Position numbers and translations under genes: made by a program. From NCBI GenBank assembly GCA_001872285.1, contig MNXU01000074.1, forward strand, positions 1 through 64,000: 64,000 nt of DNA, read 5' to 3'. The stretch comes from Betaproteobacteria bacterium CG2_30_68_42. GTDB lineage: Bacteria > Pseudomonadota > Gammaproteobacteria > Burkholderiales > Rhodocyclaceae. Below are positions 15,490 to 24,747 of this stretch, one piece after another (the stretch's first letter is position 1; every line of letters begins with the position of its first letter). A model generated the notes under the pieces. That model searched no databases. It was given only the letters and a program-made list of their open reading frames with translations, and was not told the DNA's origin.

Positions 15490-15595
15490 ACCGCTTTCGA
15501 CGCAGAGAGCGCACAGGCGCAGAGGGCGCAGCGGGAGGCCGGGTTCGCCAGTCGGCCGATTCGCGTTTCTCTGCGTTCCCCGCGTCGAGTGCGGT
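15490..15595. repeat. MITE-like 106-bp inverted-repeat element
   Basis: The gap between glmM and pstS holds an element whose ends, ACCGCTTTCGACGC at 15490 and the reverse complement of GCGTCGAGTGCGGT ending at 15595, match at 12 of 14 positions. Inside, CGCAGAG-type motifs occur several times on the left and inverted on the right (TCTCTGCG). This resembles dispersed intergenic CGCAGAG repeats of proteobacterial genomes. No coding potential is seen. Confidence 0.55.
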
Positions 15596-15696
15596 AGTCT
15601 TGCGGACTCTCCCGTCGCTGCGCTCCACCATCGTCCCGTAACAATCGCCGCATAGACTTCCGGCGTCGCACTGTGGCGACGCAACCGGAGTTCGAC

Positions 15697-16695
15697 ATGC
15701 AGATCAAATGCAGGACGGCGGGCATGGCGGCTGCGGCCGTGGCGGTGGGGCTCGCTTCCTCTTCGGCACTCGCGCAGGCGCTGGTGAAGATCGACGGTTC
15801 CTCCACCGTGTACCCGATCACCGAGGCCGTGGCCGAGGAGTTCCAGAAGTCGAAGAAGAACGCCATCAAGGTCACCGTGGGCATTTCCGGCACGGGCGGC
15901 GGCTTCAAGAAGTTCTGCCGCGGCGAAACCGACATTTCCGACGCATCCCGCCCCATCGTCAGGAAGGAGATGGAAGCCTGCGCCGCCGTCGGCATCAAAT
16001 ACGTCGAGCTGCCGGTCGCCTTCGATGCGCTGACCGTCGTGCTCCATCCCAGCAACACCTTCGCCGCAAACCTGAAGCCGGAACAGCTCAAGGTGATGTG
16101 GGAGCCCGCCGCCCAGGGAAAGATCACCAACTGGAAGCAGGTCGACGCCAGCTTCCCCGACATGCCCCTCAAGCTCTACGGCCCGGGCGCGGATTCCGGC
16201 ACCTTCGAGAATTTCACCGAGGCCATCACCGGCAAGGCCAAGGCTTCGCGCGGCGACTACACCGCCTCCGAGGACGACAACGTCCTGGTGCAGGGCGTCT
16301 CCCGCGACAAGGGCGGCATCGGCTACTTCGGCTTCGCCTACTACATCGAGAATGCCAGCAAGCTGAAGGCCGCCGCCATCTGGAACGGCAAGCGCTTCGT
16401 GGCGCCCTCCGCCAAGGTGGTCGAGGACGGGTCCTACCAGCCGCTGGCCCGGCCGATCTTCATCTACATCAACGCCAAGTCCCTGGGGCGTCCGGAGGTC
16501 AGGGAGTTCGTGTATTTCTATATGAAGCATGGCGCCGCGCTGACGAAGGAAGTCAAGTACGTGCCGTTGCCTGCCAGGATCTACGAGATCAACTCCGAAC
16601 ACGTCAACAAGATGAAGCTGGGCACGGTGTTCCGCGGCGCGCCCGAGGTCGGCGTCAGGATCGACGAGCTCGTCAAGCGCGAGACCATGGGCTAG
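15697..16695 (+). CDS. pstS: Phosphate ABC transporter substrate-binding protein (PstS family)
   Basis: Periplasmic phosphate-binding protein. The 332-residue product has a Sec signal peptide (about residues 1-27, AXA-type site before LVKIDGSST) and the PBP-like domain with phosphate-loop segments DGSSTVYPI, SGTGGGFKKF and GADSGT. It is of the longer PstS family rather than the E. coli type. GGAG lies seven bases before the chosen ATG. It heads the cluster with one permease and pstB. No clear Pho box was found upstream, so phosphate control is unproven. Confidence 0.9.
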   Translation: MQIKCRTAGMAAAAVAVGLASSSALAQALVKIDGSSTVYPITEAVAEEFQKSKKNAIKVTVGISGTGGGFKKFCRGETDISDASRPIVRKEMEACAAVGIKYVELPVAFDALTVVLHPSNTFAANLKPEQLKVMWEPAAQGKITNWKQVDASFPDMPLKLYGPGADSGTFENFTEAITGKAKASRGDYTASEDDNVLVQGVSRDKGGIGYFGFAYYIENASKLKAAAIWNGKRFVAPSAKVVEDGSYQPLARPIFIYINAKSLGRPEVREFVYFYMKHGAALTKEVKYVPLPARIYEINSEHVNKMKLGTVFRGAPEVGVRIDELVKRETMG

Positions 16696-16717
16696 TCATC
16701 CTGCCGCCCTCGATCCC

Positions 16718-16771
16718 CTCGCGGCGGGAAGCCCGCGAGTGCGCCGCGCTGGCACATCACGCAGCGCGGCG
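16718..16771 (+). promoter_or_regulatory. Two strong stem-loops between pstS and the permease gene
   Basis: CTCGCGG/CCGCGAG (16718-16724 with 16733-16739) and, directly after, a perfect 10-bp stem CGCCGCGCTG/CAGCGCGGCG (16742-16751 with 16762-16771). Neither has a T-run. Stem-loops after a binding-protein gene often protect its mRNA and lower expression of the permease genes; that role is inferred here. Confidence 0.5.
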
Positions 16772-16889
16772 GGCTGGCGCCTGCGGGGGCTCACCCGCGG
16801 CGCCCTCGGTCCCGGAACGGAGCGATGGCCGGGTCGCCTTTCGTAGCGGCGTGTGATGGGTGGGATAATTGCGTCCGTTGCAAACCGAC

Positions 16890-17861
16890 ATGATCGCCGC
16901 GCCCCTCGGATCGTCCCTGCCTGCCGCCGGACGGATCAGCGACCGCCTGCGCAAGAGGGCTTCGCGCCACGTGCCGGAGCGCATCATCGAGTTTCTGCTG
17001 TTTGCTGCTGCTCTCGGGTCGGTGTTTACGACCGCGGCCATCGTCTATGTGCTGGTCAAGGAATCCTGGGTGTTCTTCCAGGCGGTGCCGCTCGCGCAGT
17101 TTCTGTTCGACACCCAGTGGACGCCGCTGTTCGACGATGCCCATTTCGCGATCATGGTGCTGCTGTCCGGCACCATCACCAGTTCGGCGGTGGCTCTGCT
17201 GGTGGCCATCCCGCTGGGCGCCGTCATCGCCATCTATCTTTCCGAATTCGCGCCGTTCGCGGTGCGCGAGGTGGCCAAGCCCTTCCTCGAGCTGCTCGCC
17301 GGCGTGCCTTCCATCGTCTATGGCCTGCTGGCGCTGGGCCTGTTCGTCTACGAGTTCGGCCTCGGCCAGAGCATCCTCTCGGCGGGTCTCACGCTCGCGC
17401 TGCTGATCCTGCCGGTGGTGATCGTCGCCACGCGCGAGGCGATCCGCGGCATTCCGAGAATCATCCGCGAGGGCGCCTACGCCTGCGGCGCGACCAACTG
17501 GCAGACGGTGCGGGACCACATTTTGCCCTATTCCACGCCGGGCATCCTGACCGGCGTGATCATTGGCATGGCGCGCGCGATCGGCGAGACCGCGCCGATC
17601 ATCACCATCGGTGCGCTGACCTTCATCGCCTTTCTGCCGCCGGCACCCTTTGCGGGAGATCCACCCGCGGGCCCGTTCGACTGGTTGTTCGCGCCCTTCA
17701 CCGTCATGCCGATCCAGATGTTCAACTGGACCTCGCGGCCGGAAGCCGCCTTTCAGGCCAACGCCGCGGCGGCCGGGTTCGTGCTGGTGCTGATGACGCT
17801 GGCGATGAACGCCGCGGCGATCTGGCTGCGTTACCGACTGCGGCGCGACATCAAATGGTGA
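16890..17861 (+). CDS. Phosphate ABC transporter permease, PstC-PstA-like chimera, only permease of the cluster
   Basis: Inner-membrane channel subunit for phosphate uptake, 323 residues with about six helices. Up to about residue 140 it reads like PstC (IIEFLLFAAALGSVFTT, the FLFDTQWTPLF segment, LLSGTITSS and AIYLSEFAP). From the shared motif LLAGVPSIVYG (135-145) onward it reads like PstA (LLALGLFVYEFG, then GETAPIITIGALTFIAFLPP and FTVMPIQMFNW). The EAA loop (EGAYACGA, HILP) is present. Normal clusters have separate pstC and pstA; here pstB follows after six bases. The start could also be a TTG at 16869. An in-frame fusion by deletion is inferred. Confidence 0.8.
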   Translation: MIAAPLGSSLPAAGRISDRLRKRASRHVPERIIEFLLFAAALGSVFTTAAIVYVLVKESWVFFQAVPLAQFLFDTQWTPLFDDAHFAIMVLLSGTITSSAVALLVAIPLGAVIAIYLSEFAPFAVREVAKPFLELLAGVPSIVYGLLALGLFVYEFGLGQSILSAGLTLALLILPVVIVATREAIRGIPRIIREGAYACGATNWQTVRDHILPYSTPGILTGVIIGMARAIGETAPIITIGALTFIAFLPPAPFAGDPPAGPFDWLFAPFTVMPIQMFNWTSRPEAAFQANAAAAGFVLVLMTLAMNAAAIWLRYRLRRDIKW

Positions 17862-17867
17862 GCGATC

Positions 17868-18680
17868 ATGATTGAGGTGACGACGAATCGGTCCGGCGGC
17901 GCGGCGCCTGAAGCGGCACCGCAGGCGAAGGCCGAGGTCTCGAACCTCAGCTTCTACTACGGTGACTTCCGGGCGCTGAAGGACGTGGGCATGCCCGTCT
18001 ACGACAAGAAGGTCACCGCCCTGATCGGACCGTCGGGCTGCGGAAAATCGACGCTGCTGCGCTGCTTCAACCGCATGCACGACCTCTACCCCGGCAACCG
18101 CTACGAGGGGCGAATCACACTGCATCCCGACGACACCAACCTGCTGGCCGCGGGTGTGGATCCGATCGAGGTGCGCATGCGCATCAGCATGGTGTTTCAG
18201 AAGCCGAATCCGTTTCCGAAGTCGATCTACGAGAACGTGGCCTACGGGCTGCGGGTGCGTGGGGTGCGGGGGCGCGTCGCGCTCGATGAGAGGGTCGAGC
18301 AGGCGTTGCGCGGCGCCTTCCTCTGGGACGAGGTGAAGGACCGGCTCCACGAGATGGGCGCGAATCTCTCCGACGGCCAGCAGCAGCGGCTGTGCATCGC
18401 GCGCGCGCTCGCCACGGAACCGGAGATCATCCTGTTCGACGAGCCGACCTCGGCCCTCGACCCGATCGCCACCGCGAGCATCGAGGAACTGGTGACGGAG
18501 CTCAAGGAACGCGTCGCCATCCTGATCATCACCCACAACATGCAGCAGGCGGCGCGCGTCTCGGAAACTACCGCCTACATGTACCTCGGTGAGCTGATCG
18601 AGTTCGGGCTGACCGACGAGATCTTCATCAAGCCGCGCAAGAAGCAGACCGAGGACTACATCACCGGGCGCTTCGGCTGA
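17868..18680 (+). CDS. pstB: Phosphate ABC transporter ATP-binding protein PstB
   Basis: ATPase of the phosphate importer, 270 residues. It has Walker [10 protein letters not shown] (54-62), a Q-loop in [10 protein letters not shown], Walker B IILFDEP (187-193), and the very conserved PstB C-terminus [11 protein letters not shown] followed by [13 protein letters not shown]. The ABC signature reads LSDGQ (167-171) instead of LSGGQ, a change at a residue that normally contacts the ATP of the partner subunit. It lies six bases after the permease gene; no phoU follows. Confidence 0.93.
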   Translation: MIEVTTNRSGGAAPEAAPQAKAEVSNLSFYYGDFRALKDVGMPVYDKKVTALIGPSGCGKSTLLRCFNRMHDLYPGNRYEGRITLHPDDTNLLAAGVDPIEVRMRISMVFQKPNPFPKSIYENVAYGLRVRGVRGRVALDERVEQALRGAFLWDEVKDRLHEMGANLSDGQQQRLCIARALATEPEIILFDEPTSALDPIATASIEELVTELKERVAILIITHNMQQAARVSETTAYMYLGELIEFGLTDEIFIKPRKKQTEDYITGRFG

Positions 18681-18710
18681 CCGCGCGGCGAAATTCCACC
18701 GCGACGAAGT

Positions 18711-18740
18711 TTGACCGCGTAGACCCCCGGGCGGTAGAAT
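18711..18740 (+). promoter_or_regulatory. Promoter for tpiA-secG
   Basis: TTGACC (18711-18716), an 18-base spacer and TAGAAT (18735-18740), 26 bases before the tpiA ATG. This is a good sigma-70 match. Confidence 0.65.
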
Positions 18741-18766
18741 CCGCCGGTTTCGATCGGGAGTGGCCC

Positions 18767-19519
18767 ATGCGGCGCAAGTTCGTCGCCGGAAACTGGAAGA
18801 TGCACGGAAGCCTCGCGGCCAACGAGGCGCTGCTTCGCGCGCTCCTCGCCGGGCTCGGGAACGGGTACGCCGCCGAGGTCTGCGTGTGCGCGCCGTTTCC
18901 GTATCTCGCGCAGTGCGCGTCGCTGCTCGCCGGATCGCGCATCGCCTGGGGCGCGCAGAACGCCTCGCAACACGATCACGGCGCCTACACGGGAGAAGTC
19001 AGCGCCGCGATGCTGCGTGAATTCGGCTGCCGCCACGTGATCGTCGGGCACTCGGAGCGGCGTGCGCTCTACGGGGAGACGGACGGGCTGGTCGCCGAGA
19101 AGGTCTCCGCGGTGCTCGCGCAGTCGCTCGTCCCCATCCTGTGCGTGGGCGAGCGCCTGGAGGAGCGCGAATCGGGAGTGGCCGAGCAGGTGATCGGGCA
19201 CCAGCTCGACGCGGTCCTCAGCCACTGCGGCATCGGCGCGTTCGCCGGGCTGGTCGTGGCCTATGAGCCGGTGTGGGCGATCGGCACCGGGCGCACCGCG
19301 ACGCCCGAACAGGCGCAGGCGGTGCACGCCTTCATCCGCGGCCGGATCGCGGCGCACGACGCGGCAATCGCGCAGGCGCTGGTGATCCAGTACGGCGGCA
19401 GCGTCAAGCCCGGGAATGCGGCGCAGCTCTTCGCGCAGCCCGACATCGACGGCGGCCTCATCGGCGGGGCCTCACTGGTGGCCGAAGACTTCATCGAAAT
19501 CGTCAGGGCGGCCGCATAG
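18767..19519 (+). CDS. tpiA: Triosephosphate isomerase
   Basis: Glycolytic/gluconeogenic enzyme interconverting dihydroxyacetone phosphate and glyceraldehyde-3-phosphate. The 250-residue TIM barrel has Asn9 and Lys11 in FVAGNWKM, catalytic His95 in VGHSERR, Glu167 in AYEPVWAIGTG (start of the flexible loop) and the phosphate loop YGGSVKP. It sits behind a good promoter and is followed by secG, a conserved pair in Proteobacteria. Confidence 0.97.
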   Translation: MRRKFVAGNWKMHGSLAANEALLRALLAGLGNGYAAEVCVCAPFPYLAQCASLLAGSRIAWGAQNASQHDHGAYTGEVSAAMLREFGCRHVIVGHSERRALYGETDGLVAEKVSAVLAQSLVPILCVGERLEERESGVAEQVIGHQLDAVLSHCGIGAFAGLVVAYEPVWAIGTGRTATPEQAQAVHAFIRGRIAAHDAAIAQALVIQYGGSVKPGNAAQLFAQPDIDGGLIGGASLVAEDFIEIVRAAA

Positions 19520-19546
19520 CGGGCCCGTCCTTCGGAGAACAATCGA

Positions 19547-19918
19547 ATGGGAAGCGGAATGCTGTTCTCGATCCTGCTCACGGTCCACATCGTGGTGGGC
19601 ATCACGGTCATCGGGTTGGTCCTGTTGCAGCACGGCAAGGGCGCCGACATGGGCGCGGCCTTCGGAGGCGGTTCCTCGGGCAGTCTGTTCGGTGCCTCGG
19701 GCTCGGCGAATTTCCTCAGCCGCACGACCGCCGCGCTCGCTACCGTTTTCTTCATCACCAGCCTCAGCCTCAGCTATCTGGCGGGCGCGAAGCCGCGCGA
19801 GCAGGCCAGCGTCATGGACCGCGCGGTGAAGACGCAGCCGGCACCGGCGGCCGAGAAGGCTGCGCCGCCGGCGGGTGGGCAGACCGGCGACTCGAAGGTG
19901 AAAGAAATTCCGAAGTAA
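19547..19918 (+). CDS. secG: Preprotein translocase subunit SecG
   Basis: Small auxiliary subunit of the SecYEG channel. The 123-residue product has two membrane helices (about 5-24 and 58-79) joined by the conserved cytoplasmic loop LLQHGKGADMGAAFGGGSS and the SLFGASGSANFLSR segment. The C-terminal tail is Ala/Pro/Lys-rich and probably disordered. Starts at 19547 or at the in-frame ATG 19559 are both possible. It follows tpiA by 27 bases. Confidence 0.93.
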   Translation: MGSGMLFSILLTVHIVVGITVIGLVLLQHGKGADMGAAFGGGSSGSLFGASGSANFLSRTTAALATVFFITSLSLSYLAGAKPREQASVMDRAVKTQPAPAAEKAAPPAGGQTGDSKVKEIPK

Positions 19919-19919
19919 G

Positions 19920-19948
19920 TTTCATTGCGGCGCAGCAGTCTGTATAAT
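19920..19948 (+). promoter_or_regulatory. Promoter for tRNA-Leu and possibly the nuo operon
   Basis: TTTCAT (19920-19925), a 17-base spacer and a perfect TATAAT (19943-19948). The predicted start near 19955 lies about 80 bases before the tRNA. No terminator was seen between the tRNA and nuoA, so read-through into nuo is possible. Confidence 0.55.
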
Positions 19949-20035
19949 CGTGCCTTCTGGATGCGTCAGCCGGCGAGATTCGATGCCGGTAGCGCTTCGG
20001 GACTTGCGGCCAGCGCCTCGTGAAAACTTGTAATA

Positions 20036-20120
20036 GCCGACGTGGTGGAATTGGTAGACACGCCGTCTTGAGGGGGCGGTGGCGAAAGCCGTATGAGTTC
20101 GAGTCTCATCGTCGGCACCA
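20036..20120 (+). tRNA. tRNA-Leu (anticodon GAG)
   Basis: An 85-base class II tRNA with encoded CCA. The acceptor stem GCCGACG/CGTCGGC pairs fully, followed by discriminator A. The D arm GTGGAATTGGTAGACAC, anticodon stem CCGTC/GGCGG with loop TTGAGGG (anticodon GAG), a long variable arm TGGCGAAAGCC and T arm ATGAG-TTCGAGT-CTCAT are all visible. It lies between secG and nuoA, its usual place in Betaproteobacteria. No integrase or attachment-site duplication is seen nearby. Confidence 0.97.
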
Positions 20121-20177
20121 GATTTTTGCCGCGGATGCAGCGCGGTACGACCGGTGCATTGCAGGCGTGTAATCGAA

Positions 20178-20534
20178 ATGCTGGCCAACTACCTTCCGGT
20201 GCTGCTGTTCATCCTCGTCGGCATCGCCTTCGGCTTTCTTCCCATCCTCATGGGGCGCATGCTCGGCCCGCACCGCCCCAACCCCGAAAAGCTTTCCGCC
20301 TACGAGTGCGGATTCGCGCCGTTCGAGGATGCGCGGATGAAGTTCGACGTCCGCTACTACCTGGTCGCCATCCTCTTCATCCTGTTCGATCTGGAAATCG
20401 CGTTCCTCTTTCCCTGGGCGATCGTACTCAAGGAAATCGGCATGTTCGGTTTCGTCGCGATGATGATCTTTCTCGGCATCCTGGTCATCGGGTTCGCCTA
20501 CGAATGGAAGAAGGGCGCGCTCGAATGGGATTGA
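20178..20534 (+). CDS. nuoA: NADH-quinone oxidoreductase subunit A
   Basis: Small membrane subunit of complex I at the junction with the peripheral arm. The 118-residue product has three membrane helices and the conserved loop [24 protein letters not shown], given here only in part (YECGF at about 43-47), plus [12 protein letters not shown] in helix 2. The ATG at 20178 is chosen over an upstream in-frame start at 20154 because the family begins this way. It is the first of 14 nuo genes in uninterrupted order. Confidence 0.95.
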   Translation: MLANYLPVLLFILVGIAFGFLPILMGRMLGPHRPNPEKLSAYECGFAPFEDARMKFDVRYYLVAILFILFDLEIAFLFPWAIVLKEIGMFGFVAMMIFLGILVIGFAYEWKKGALEWD

Positions 20535-20590
20535 CGCCGCGCAGGACGATGAACGCGCCGGCACGCGCGATGCGGCGCGGGGACTGATCG

Positions 20591-21067
20591 ATGGGCATCG
20601 AGGGCGTTTTCCAGCAAGGCTTCGTCACCACGACGCTGGACAAGGTCATCAACTGGACGCGCACCGGGTCGCTGTGGCCGATGACGTTCGGGCTCGCCTG
20701 CTGTGCGGTCGAGATGATGCACGCCGGCTGCGCGCGCTATGACCTGGACCGCTTCGGCATCATGTTCCGGCCCAGCCCGCGCCAGTCCGACCTGATGATC
20801 GTCGCGGGCACGCTGTGCAACAAGATGGCGCCGGCCCTGCGCAAGGTCTATGAGCAGATGGCCGAGCCGCGCTGGGTGCTCTCGATGGGCTCGTGCGCGA
20901 ACGGCGGCGGCTACTATCACTACTCGTATTCGGTGGTGCGCGGGTGCGATCGCATCGTGCCGGTGGACATCTATGTGCCGGGATGCCCGCCGACCGCGGA
21001 GGCTCTGCTCTACGGGCTGCTGCAACTCCAGAACAAGATCCGGCGCACCGAAACGATCGCCCGCTAG
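20591..21067 (+). CDS. nuoB: NADH-quinone oxidoreductase subunit B
   Basis: Carries the terminal 4Fe-4S cluster N2 that passes electrons to quinone. The 158-residue product shows the expected ligands: the adjacent pair Cys37-Cys38 (GLACCAVEM), Cys101 (MGSCANGGG) and Cys131 (VPGCPPT). The length is typical for Betaproteobacteria. It follows nuoA by 56 bases. Confidence 0.96.
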   Translation: MGIEGVFQQGFVTTTLDKVINWTRTGSLWPMTFGLACCAVEMMHAGCARYDLDRFGIMFRPSPRQSDLMIVAGTLCNKMAPALRKVYEQMAEPRWVLSMGSCANGGGYYHYSYSVVRGCDRIVPVDIYVPGCPPTAEALLYGLLQLQNKIRRTETIAR

Positions 21068-21085
21068 AACCCGAAGACACCGCCG

Positions 21086-21691
21086 ATGAGCGCCAAGCCG
21101 GAACTGCTGTGCCAGAAATTGCAGGACGTGCTGGGCGCCGATCTCGCCACGCTCGAACTGGCATGCGGCGAGGTCACCATCGAAGTCGAGCCGCAGCGTT
21201 ACCTGGCGGTCGCCGGCCTGCTGCGCGACCATCCGGAACTGCGCTTCGAACAGCTCATCGACCTGTGCGGCGTCGATTACTCCGGCCATGCGGGAGCGCG
21301 CACGGACAAGCGCCGCTTCGCCGCCGTCTCGCACCTCACCTCGGTCACGCACAACTGGCGCGTGCGCCTTCGCACCCACGCGCAAGACGACGCATTCCCG
21401 GTGGTGGACTCGCTCACCGAGGTGTGGCCCAGCGCAAACTGGTACGAGCGCGAGGCGTTCGACCTGTTCGGCATCCTGTTCAGCGGCCATCCGGATCTGC
21501 GCCGCATCCTGACCGACTACGGATTCGTCGGACATCCGTTCCGGAAGGATTTCCCGATCTCAGGCAACGTCGAGATGCGCTACGACGCCGAGCAGGGACG
21601 TGTGGTCTACCAGCCGGTCACGATCGAACCGCGCGAGATCACGCCGCGCATCGTGCGCGAGGAGCACTACGGGGAATCCGGCAATGGCTGA
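21086..21691 (+). CDS. nuoC: NADH-quinone oxidoreductase subunit C
   Basis: Hydrophilic 30-kDa-type subunit of the peripheral arm. The 201-residue product has the signature [20 protein letters not shown] followed by RRILTDYGF and GHPFRKDFP. It is a separate gene, not fused to nuoD as in enterobacteria. It overlaps nuoD by eight bases, suggesting coupled translation. Confidence 0.95.
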   Translation: MSAKPELLCQKLQDVLGADLATLELACGEVTIEVEPQRYLAVAGLLRDHPELRFEQLIDLCGVDYSGHAGARTDKRRFAAVSHLTSVTHNWRVRLRTHAQDDAFPVVDSLTEVWPSANWYEREAFDLFGILFSGHPDLRRILTDYGFVGHPFRKDFPISGNVEMRYDAEQGRVVYQPVTIEPREITPRIVREEHYGESGNG

Positions 21692-22937
21692 GATCCGCAA
21701 CTACACCCTGAACATGGGCCCGCAGCACCCGGCCGCCCACGGTGTGCTGCGGCTGGTGCTGGAGCTGGACGGCGAGGTGGTCGAGCGCGCCGATCCCCAT
21801 ATCGGCCTGCTGCACCGGGGGACCGAGAAGCTCGCCGAGACGCGCACCTGGATCCAGTCGGTGCCCTACATGGACCGGCTCGACTACGTGTCCATGATGT
21901 GCAACGAGCACGCCTATGTCATGGCCATCGAGCGGCTGCTGGGCATCGAGGTGCCGCTGCGCGCCCAATACATCCGGGTGCTGTTCGACGAGATCACGCG
22001 GCTGCTCAACCACCTGCTGAGCGTGGGCACGCACGGGCTGGACGTGGGCGCGATGACGATGGTCCTGTACACGTTCCGCGAGCGCGAGGATCTGATGGAC
22101 ATGTACGAGGCGGTGTCCGGGGCGCGCATGCATGCGGCGTACTATCGGCCGGGCGGCGTGTATCGCGACCTTCCCGATCGCATGCCGCGCTACGAGGTCA
22201 CGCCCTTCAAGAACGCCGAGACCGTGCGCCGCCTGAACGCCGCGCGCGAGGGTTCGCTGCTCGACTACATCGAGGACTTCACCGAGCGCTTTCCCAAGTG
22301 CGTCGACGACTACGAGACGCTGCTCACGGACAACCGCATCTGGAAGCAGCGCACGGTGGGCATCGGCGTGGTGCCGCCCGAGCGCGCGCTGGCGCTCGGC
22401 TTCAGCGGGCCCATGCTGCGCGGCTCCGGGATCGAGTGGGACCTGCGCAAGAAGCAGCCCTACGAGGTCTACGACCGGGTCGAGTTCGACATCCCGGTCG
22501 GCGTCAATGGCGACTGCTACGACCGTTACCTGGTGCGCATCGAGGAGATGCGTCAGGCCAACCGCATCATCCGGCAATGCGTCGACTGGCTGCGCAAGAA
22601 CCCCGGACCGGTGATCACCGCCGACCACAAGGTCGCCCCCCCCAGGCGCGAGGAGATGAAGGGTGGGATGGAAGATCTGATCCATCATTTCAAGTTCTTC
22701 ACCGAAGGCATCCACGTGCCGGCCGGCGAGGCCTACGCGGCGGTCGAGCATCCCAAGGGCGAGTTCGGCGTGTATCTGATTTCGGACGGGGCCAACAAGC
22801 CCTTCCGGATGAAGCTGCGGGCGCCCGGCTTCGCCCATCTGTCCGCGATGAACGAGATGGCGAAGGGGCACATGATCGCGGACGTGGTGGCGATCATCGG
22901 CACGATGGACATCGTCTTCGGCGAGATCGACCGTTAG
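21684..22937 (+). CDS. nuoD: NADH-quinone oxidoreductase subunit D
   Basis: 49-kDa-type subunit that forms the quinone pocket with NuoB. The 417-residue product starts with the typical [19 protein letters not shown] containing the quinone-site His, followed by [12 protein letters not shown], and ends DIVFGEIDR. Length and ends are complete. The start overlaps the nuoC stop. Confidence 0.96.
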   Translation: MAEIRNYTLNMGPQHPAAHGVLRLVLELDGEVVERADPHIGLLHRGTEKLAETRTWIQSVPYMDRLDYVSMMCNEHAYVMAIERLLGIEVPLRAQYIRVLFDEITRLLNHLLSVGTHGLDVGAMTMVLYTFREREDLMDMYEAVSGARMHAAYYRPGGVYRDLPDRMPRYEVTPFKNAETVRRLNAAREGSLLDYIEDFTERFPKCVDDYETLLTDNRIWKQRTVGIGVVPPERALALGFSGPMLRGSGIEWDLRKKQPYEVYDRVEFDIPVGVNGDCYDRYLVRIEEMRQANRIIRQCVDWLRKNPGPVITADHKVAPPRREEMKGGMEDLIHHFKFFTEGIHVPAGEAYAAVEHPKGEFGVYLISDGANKPFRMKLRAPGFAHLSAMNEMAKGHMIADVVAIIGTMDIVFGEIDR

Positions 22938-22941
22938 GAAA

Positions 22942-23415
22942 ATGCTGAGCGAAGAAGCGAAGAGGAAGATCGACCGCGAGATCGCCAAGTACCCGGACGG
23001 CCAGCGGCAGTCCGCGGTGATGGCGGCGCTTGCGATCGCGCAGGACGAGCACGGCTGGCTTCCCTCCGGGGCGATCGAGGCGGTCGCGCACTACCTCGGG
23101 ATGCCGCCGATCGCCGTCCACGAGGTCGCGAGCTTCTACAACATGTACGACCTCGCGCCGGTCGGGAGGTACAAGCTCACGGTGTGCACCAACCTTCCCT
23201 GCGCGCTCTCGGGCGGCAACCACGCGGCCGAATATCTCAAGGGCAAGCTCGGCATCGATTTCGACGAAACCACCGCCGACGGCAAGTTCACGCTGAAGGA
23301 AGGCGAGTGCATGGGTGCGTGCGGCGACGCGCCGGTCGTGCTGGTCAACAACAAGCGCATGTGCAGCTGGATGACTCCCGAGCAGATCGACAGGCTGCTC
23401 GCCGAGCTGGAGTGA
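22942..23415 (+). CDS. nuoE: NADH-quinone oxidoreductase subunit E
   Basis: 24-kDa-type subunit with the 2Fe-2S cluster N1a next to the FMN site. The 157-residue product has the thioredoxin-like domain with ligands Cys82, Cys87 (CTNLPC), Cys123 and Cys127 (CMGAC). It lies four bases after nuoD and six bases before nuoF. Confidence 0.96.
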   Translation: MLSEEAKRKIDREIAKYPDGQRQSAVMAALAIAQDEHGWLPSGAIEAVAHYLGMPPIAVHEVASFYNMYDLAPVGRYKLTVCTNLPCALSGGNHAAEYLKGKLGIDFDETTADGKFTLKEGECMGACGDAPVVLVNNKRMCSWMTPEQIDRLLAELE

Positions 23416-23421
23416 CCGGCG

Positions 23422-24732
23422 GTGGATAGCATCATCCTGGCGGGGCTGGACGGCGAGCGCACATGGTCGATCGAGCACTACCTCGCGCGCGGCGGCTATC
23501 GGGCGCTGCGCAAGCTGGTGGAGGAGAAGATCCCGCCCGGGGACGTGATCGCGGAGGTCAAGAAGTCGGTGCTCCGGGGGCGCGGCGGCGCGGGCTTTCC
23601 GACCGGGCTCAAGTGGAGCTTCATGCCGCGCGGGGCGGGCATCGAGAAGTACCTGGTGTGCAACTCGGACGAAGGCGAGCCGGGCACGTTCAAGGATCGC
23701 GACATCCTGCGCTACAACCCGCACGCGGTCATCGAGGGCATGGCGATCGCCGCCTGGGCGACCGGTGCGCAGCGCGGCTACAACTACATTCACGGCGAGG
23801 TTTGGGCGATCTACGAGCGCTTCGAGCAGGCGATCGCGCAGGCGCGCGCGCACGGCTTCCTCGGCCCGAACATCCTCGGAACGGATTTCGGCTTCGAACT
23901 GAACGCCCACCACGGCTGGGGCGCCTACATCTGCGGCGAGGAGACCGGGCTGCTCGAATCGATCGAGGGCAAGAAGGGACAGCCGCGCTACAAGCCGCCG
24001 TTTCCGGCGAGCTTCGGGCTGTACGGAAAGCCGACGACGATCAACAATACCGAGACCTTCGCCGCGGTGCCCTGGATCATCCTCAACGGCGCCGACAAGT
24101 ATCTCGAGCTGGGCAAGCCGAACAACGGCGGAACCAAGATCTTCTCCGTCTCGGGGCACGTCGAGCGCCCCGGCGTGCATGAGTTGCCGCTCGGCACGCC
24201 GTTCGCGCGGCTGCTGGAGCTGTGCGGCGGAGTGCGCGGCGGGCGCAGCCTCAAGGCCTGCATTCCGGGTGGCTCGTCGGCCCCGGTGCTGCCCGGCGCA
24301 ATCATGATGGATCTGACGCTGGATTATGACGCCATCGCGAAGGCCGGCTCCATGCTCGGCTCGGGCGCGGTGATCGTGATGGACGAGACCGTGTGCATGG
24401 TGCGGGCGCTCGAGCGACTGTCGTATTTCTATCACGAGGAGTCCTGCGGCCAGTGCACGCCCTGCCGCGAGGGCACCGGCTGGCTCTATCGCCTGGTGCA
24501 CCGGATCGAGCACGGGCGGGGGCGCCCGGAGGATCTCGACCTGCTGGACAACGTGGCCGGCAACATCATGGGGCGCACGATCTGCGCCCTCGGAGACGCC
24601 GCCGCCATGCCGGTGCGCAGCTTCGTGAAGCACTTCCGGGACGAATTCGCCTACCACATCGAACACGGAAAATGCCTCGTGCCCCGGGAAGTGCAGCGGG
24701 AAGGCAGCACCTTCCACGTGGCGCCCCGCTAG
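23422..24732 (+). CDS. nuoF: NADH-quinone oxidoreductase subunit F
   Basis: 51-kDa-type subunit that binds NADH and FMN and holds cluster N3. The 436-residue product has the NADH/FMN glycine-rich segment [13 protein letters not shown] near residue 53, [13 protein letters not shown], and the 4Fe-4S ligands CGQCTPC starting at Cys342 with the fourth in TICALGDAA. The start codon is GTG; no strong ribosome binding site is visible. Confidence 0.95.
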   Translation: MDSIILAGLDGERTWSIEHYLARGGYRALRKLVEEKIPPGDVIAEVKKSVLRGRGGAGFPTGLKWSFMPRGAGIEKYLVCNSDEGEPGTFKDRDILRYNPHAVIEGMAIAAWATGAQRGYNYIHGEVWAIYERFEQAIAQARAHGFLGPNILGTDFGFELNAHHGWGAYICGEETGLLESIEGKKGQPRYKPPFPASFGLYGKPTTINNTETFAAVPWIILNGADKYLELGKPNNGGTKIFSVSGHVERPGVHELPLGTPFARLLELCGGVRGGRSLKACIPGGSSAPVLPGAIMMDLTLDYDAIAKAGSMLGSGAVIVMDETVCMVRALERLSYFYHEESCGQCTPCREGTGWLYRLVHRIEHGRGRPEDLDLLDNVAGNIMGRTICALGDAAAMPVRSFVKHFRDEFAYHIEHGKCLVPREVQREGSTFHVAPR

Positions 24733-24747
24733 AGGCGACGAACGCTC

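Noticed and set aside
15596-15696. Pho box upstream of pstS
   Set aside because: No pair of CTGTCAT-like repeats at the proper spacing could be found.
20121-20135. Terminator after tRNA-Leu (run of five T)
   Set aside because: No stem precedes the T-run apart from the tRNA itself, so evidence is too weak.
20036-20177. tRNA-Leu as integration site of a mobile element
   Set aside because: No integrase, no repeat of the tRNA 3' end and a conserved core operon follows immediately.
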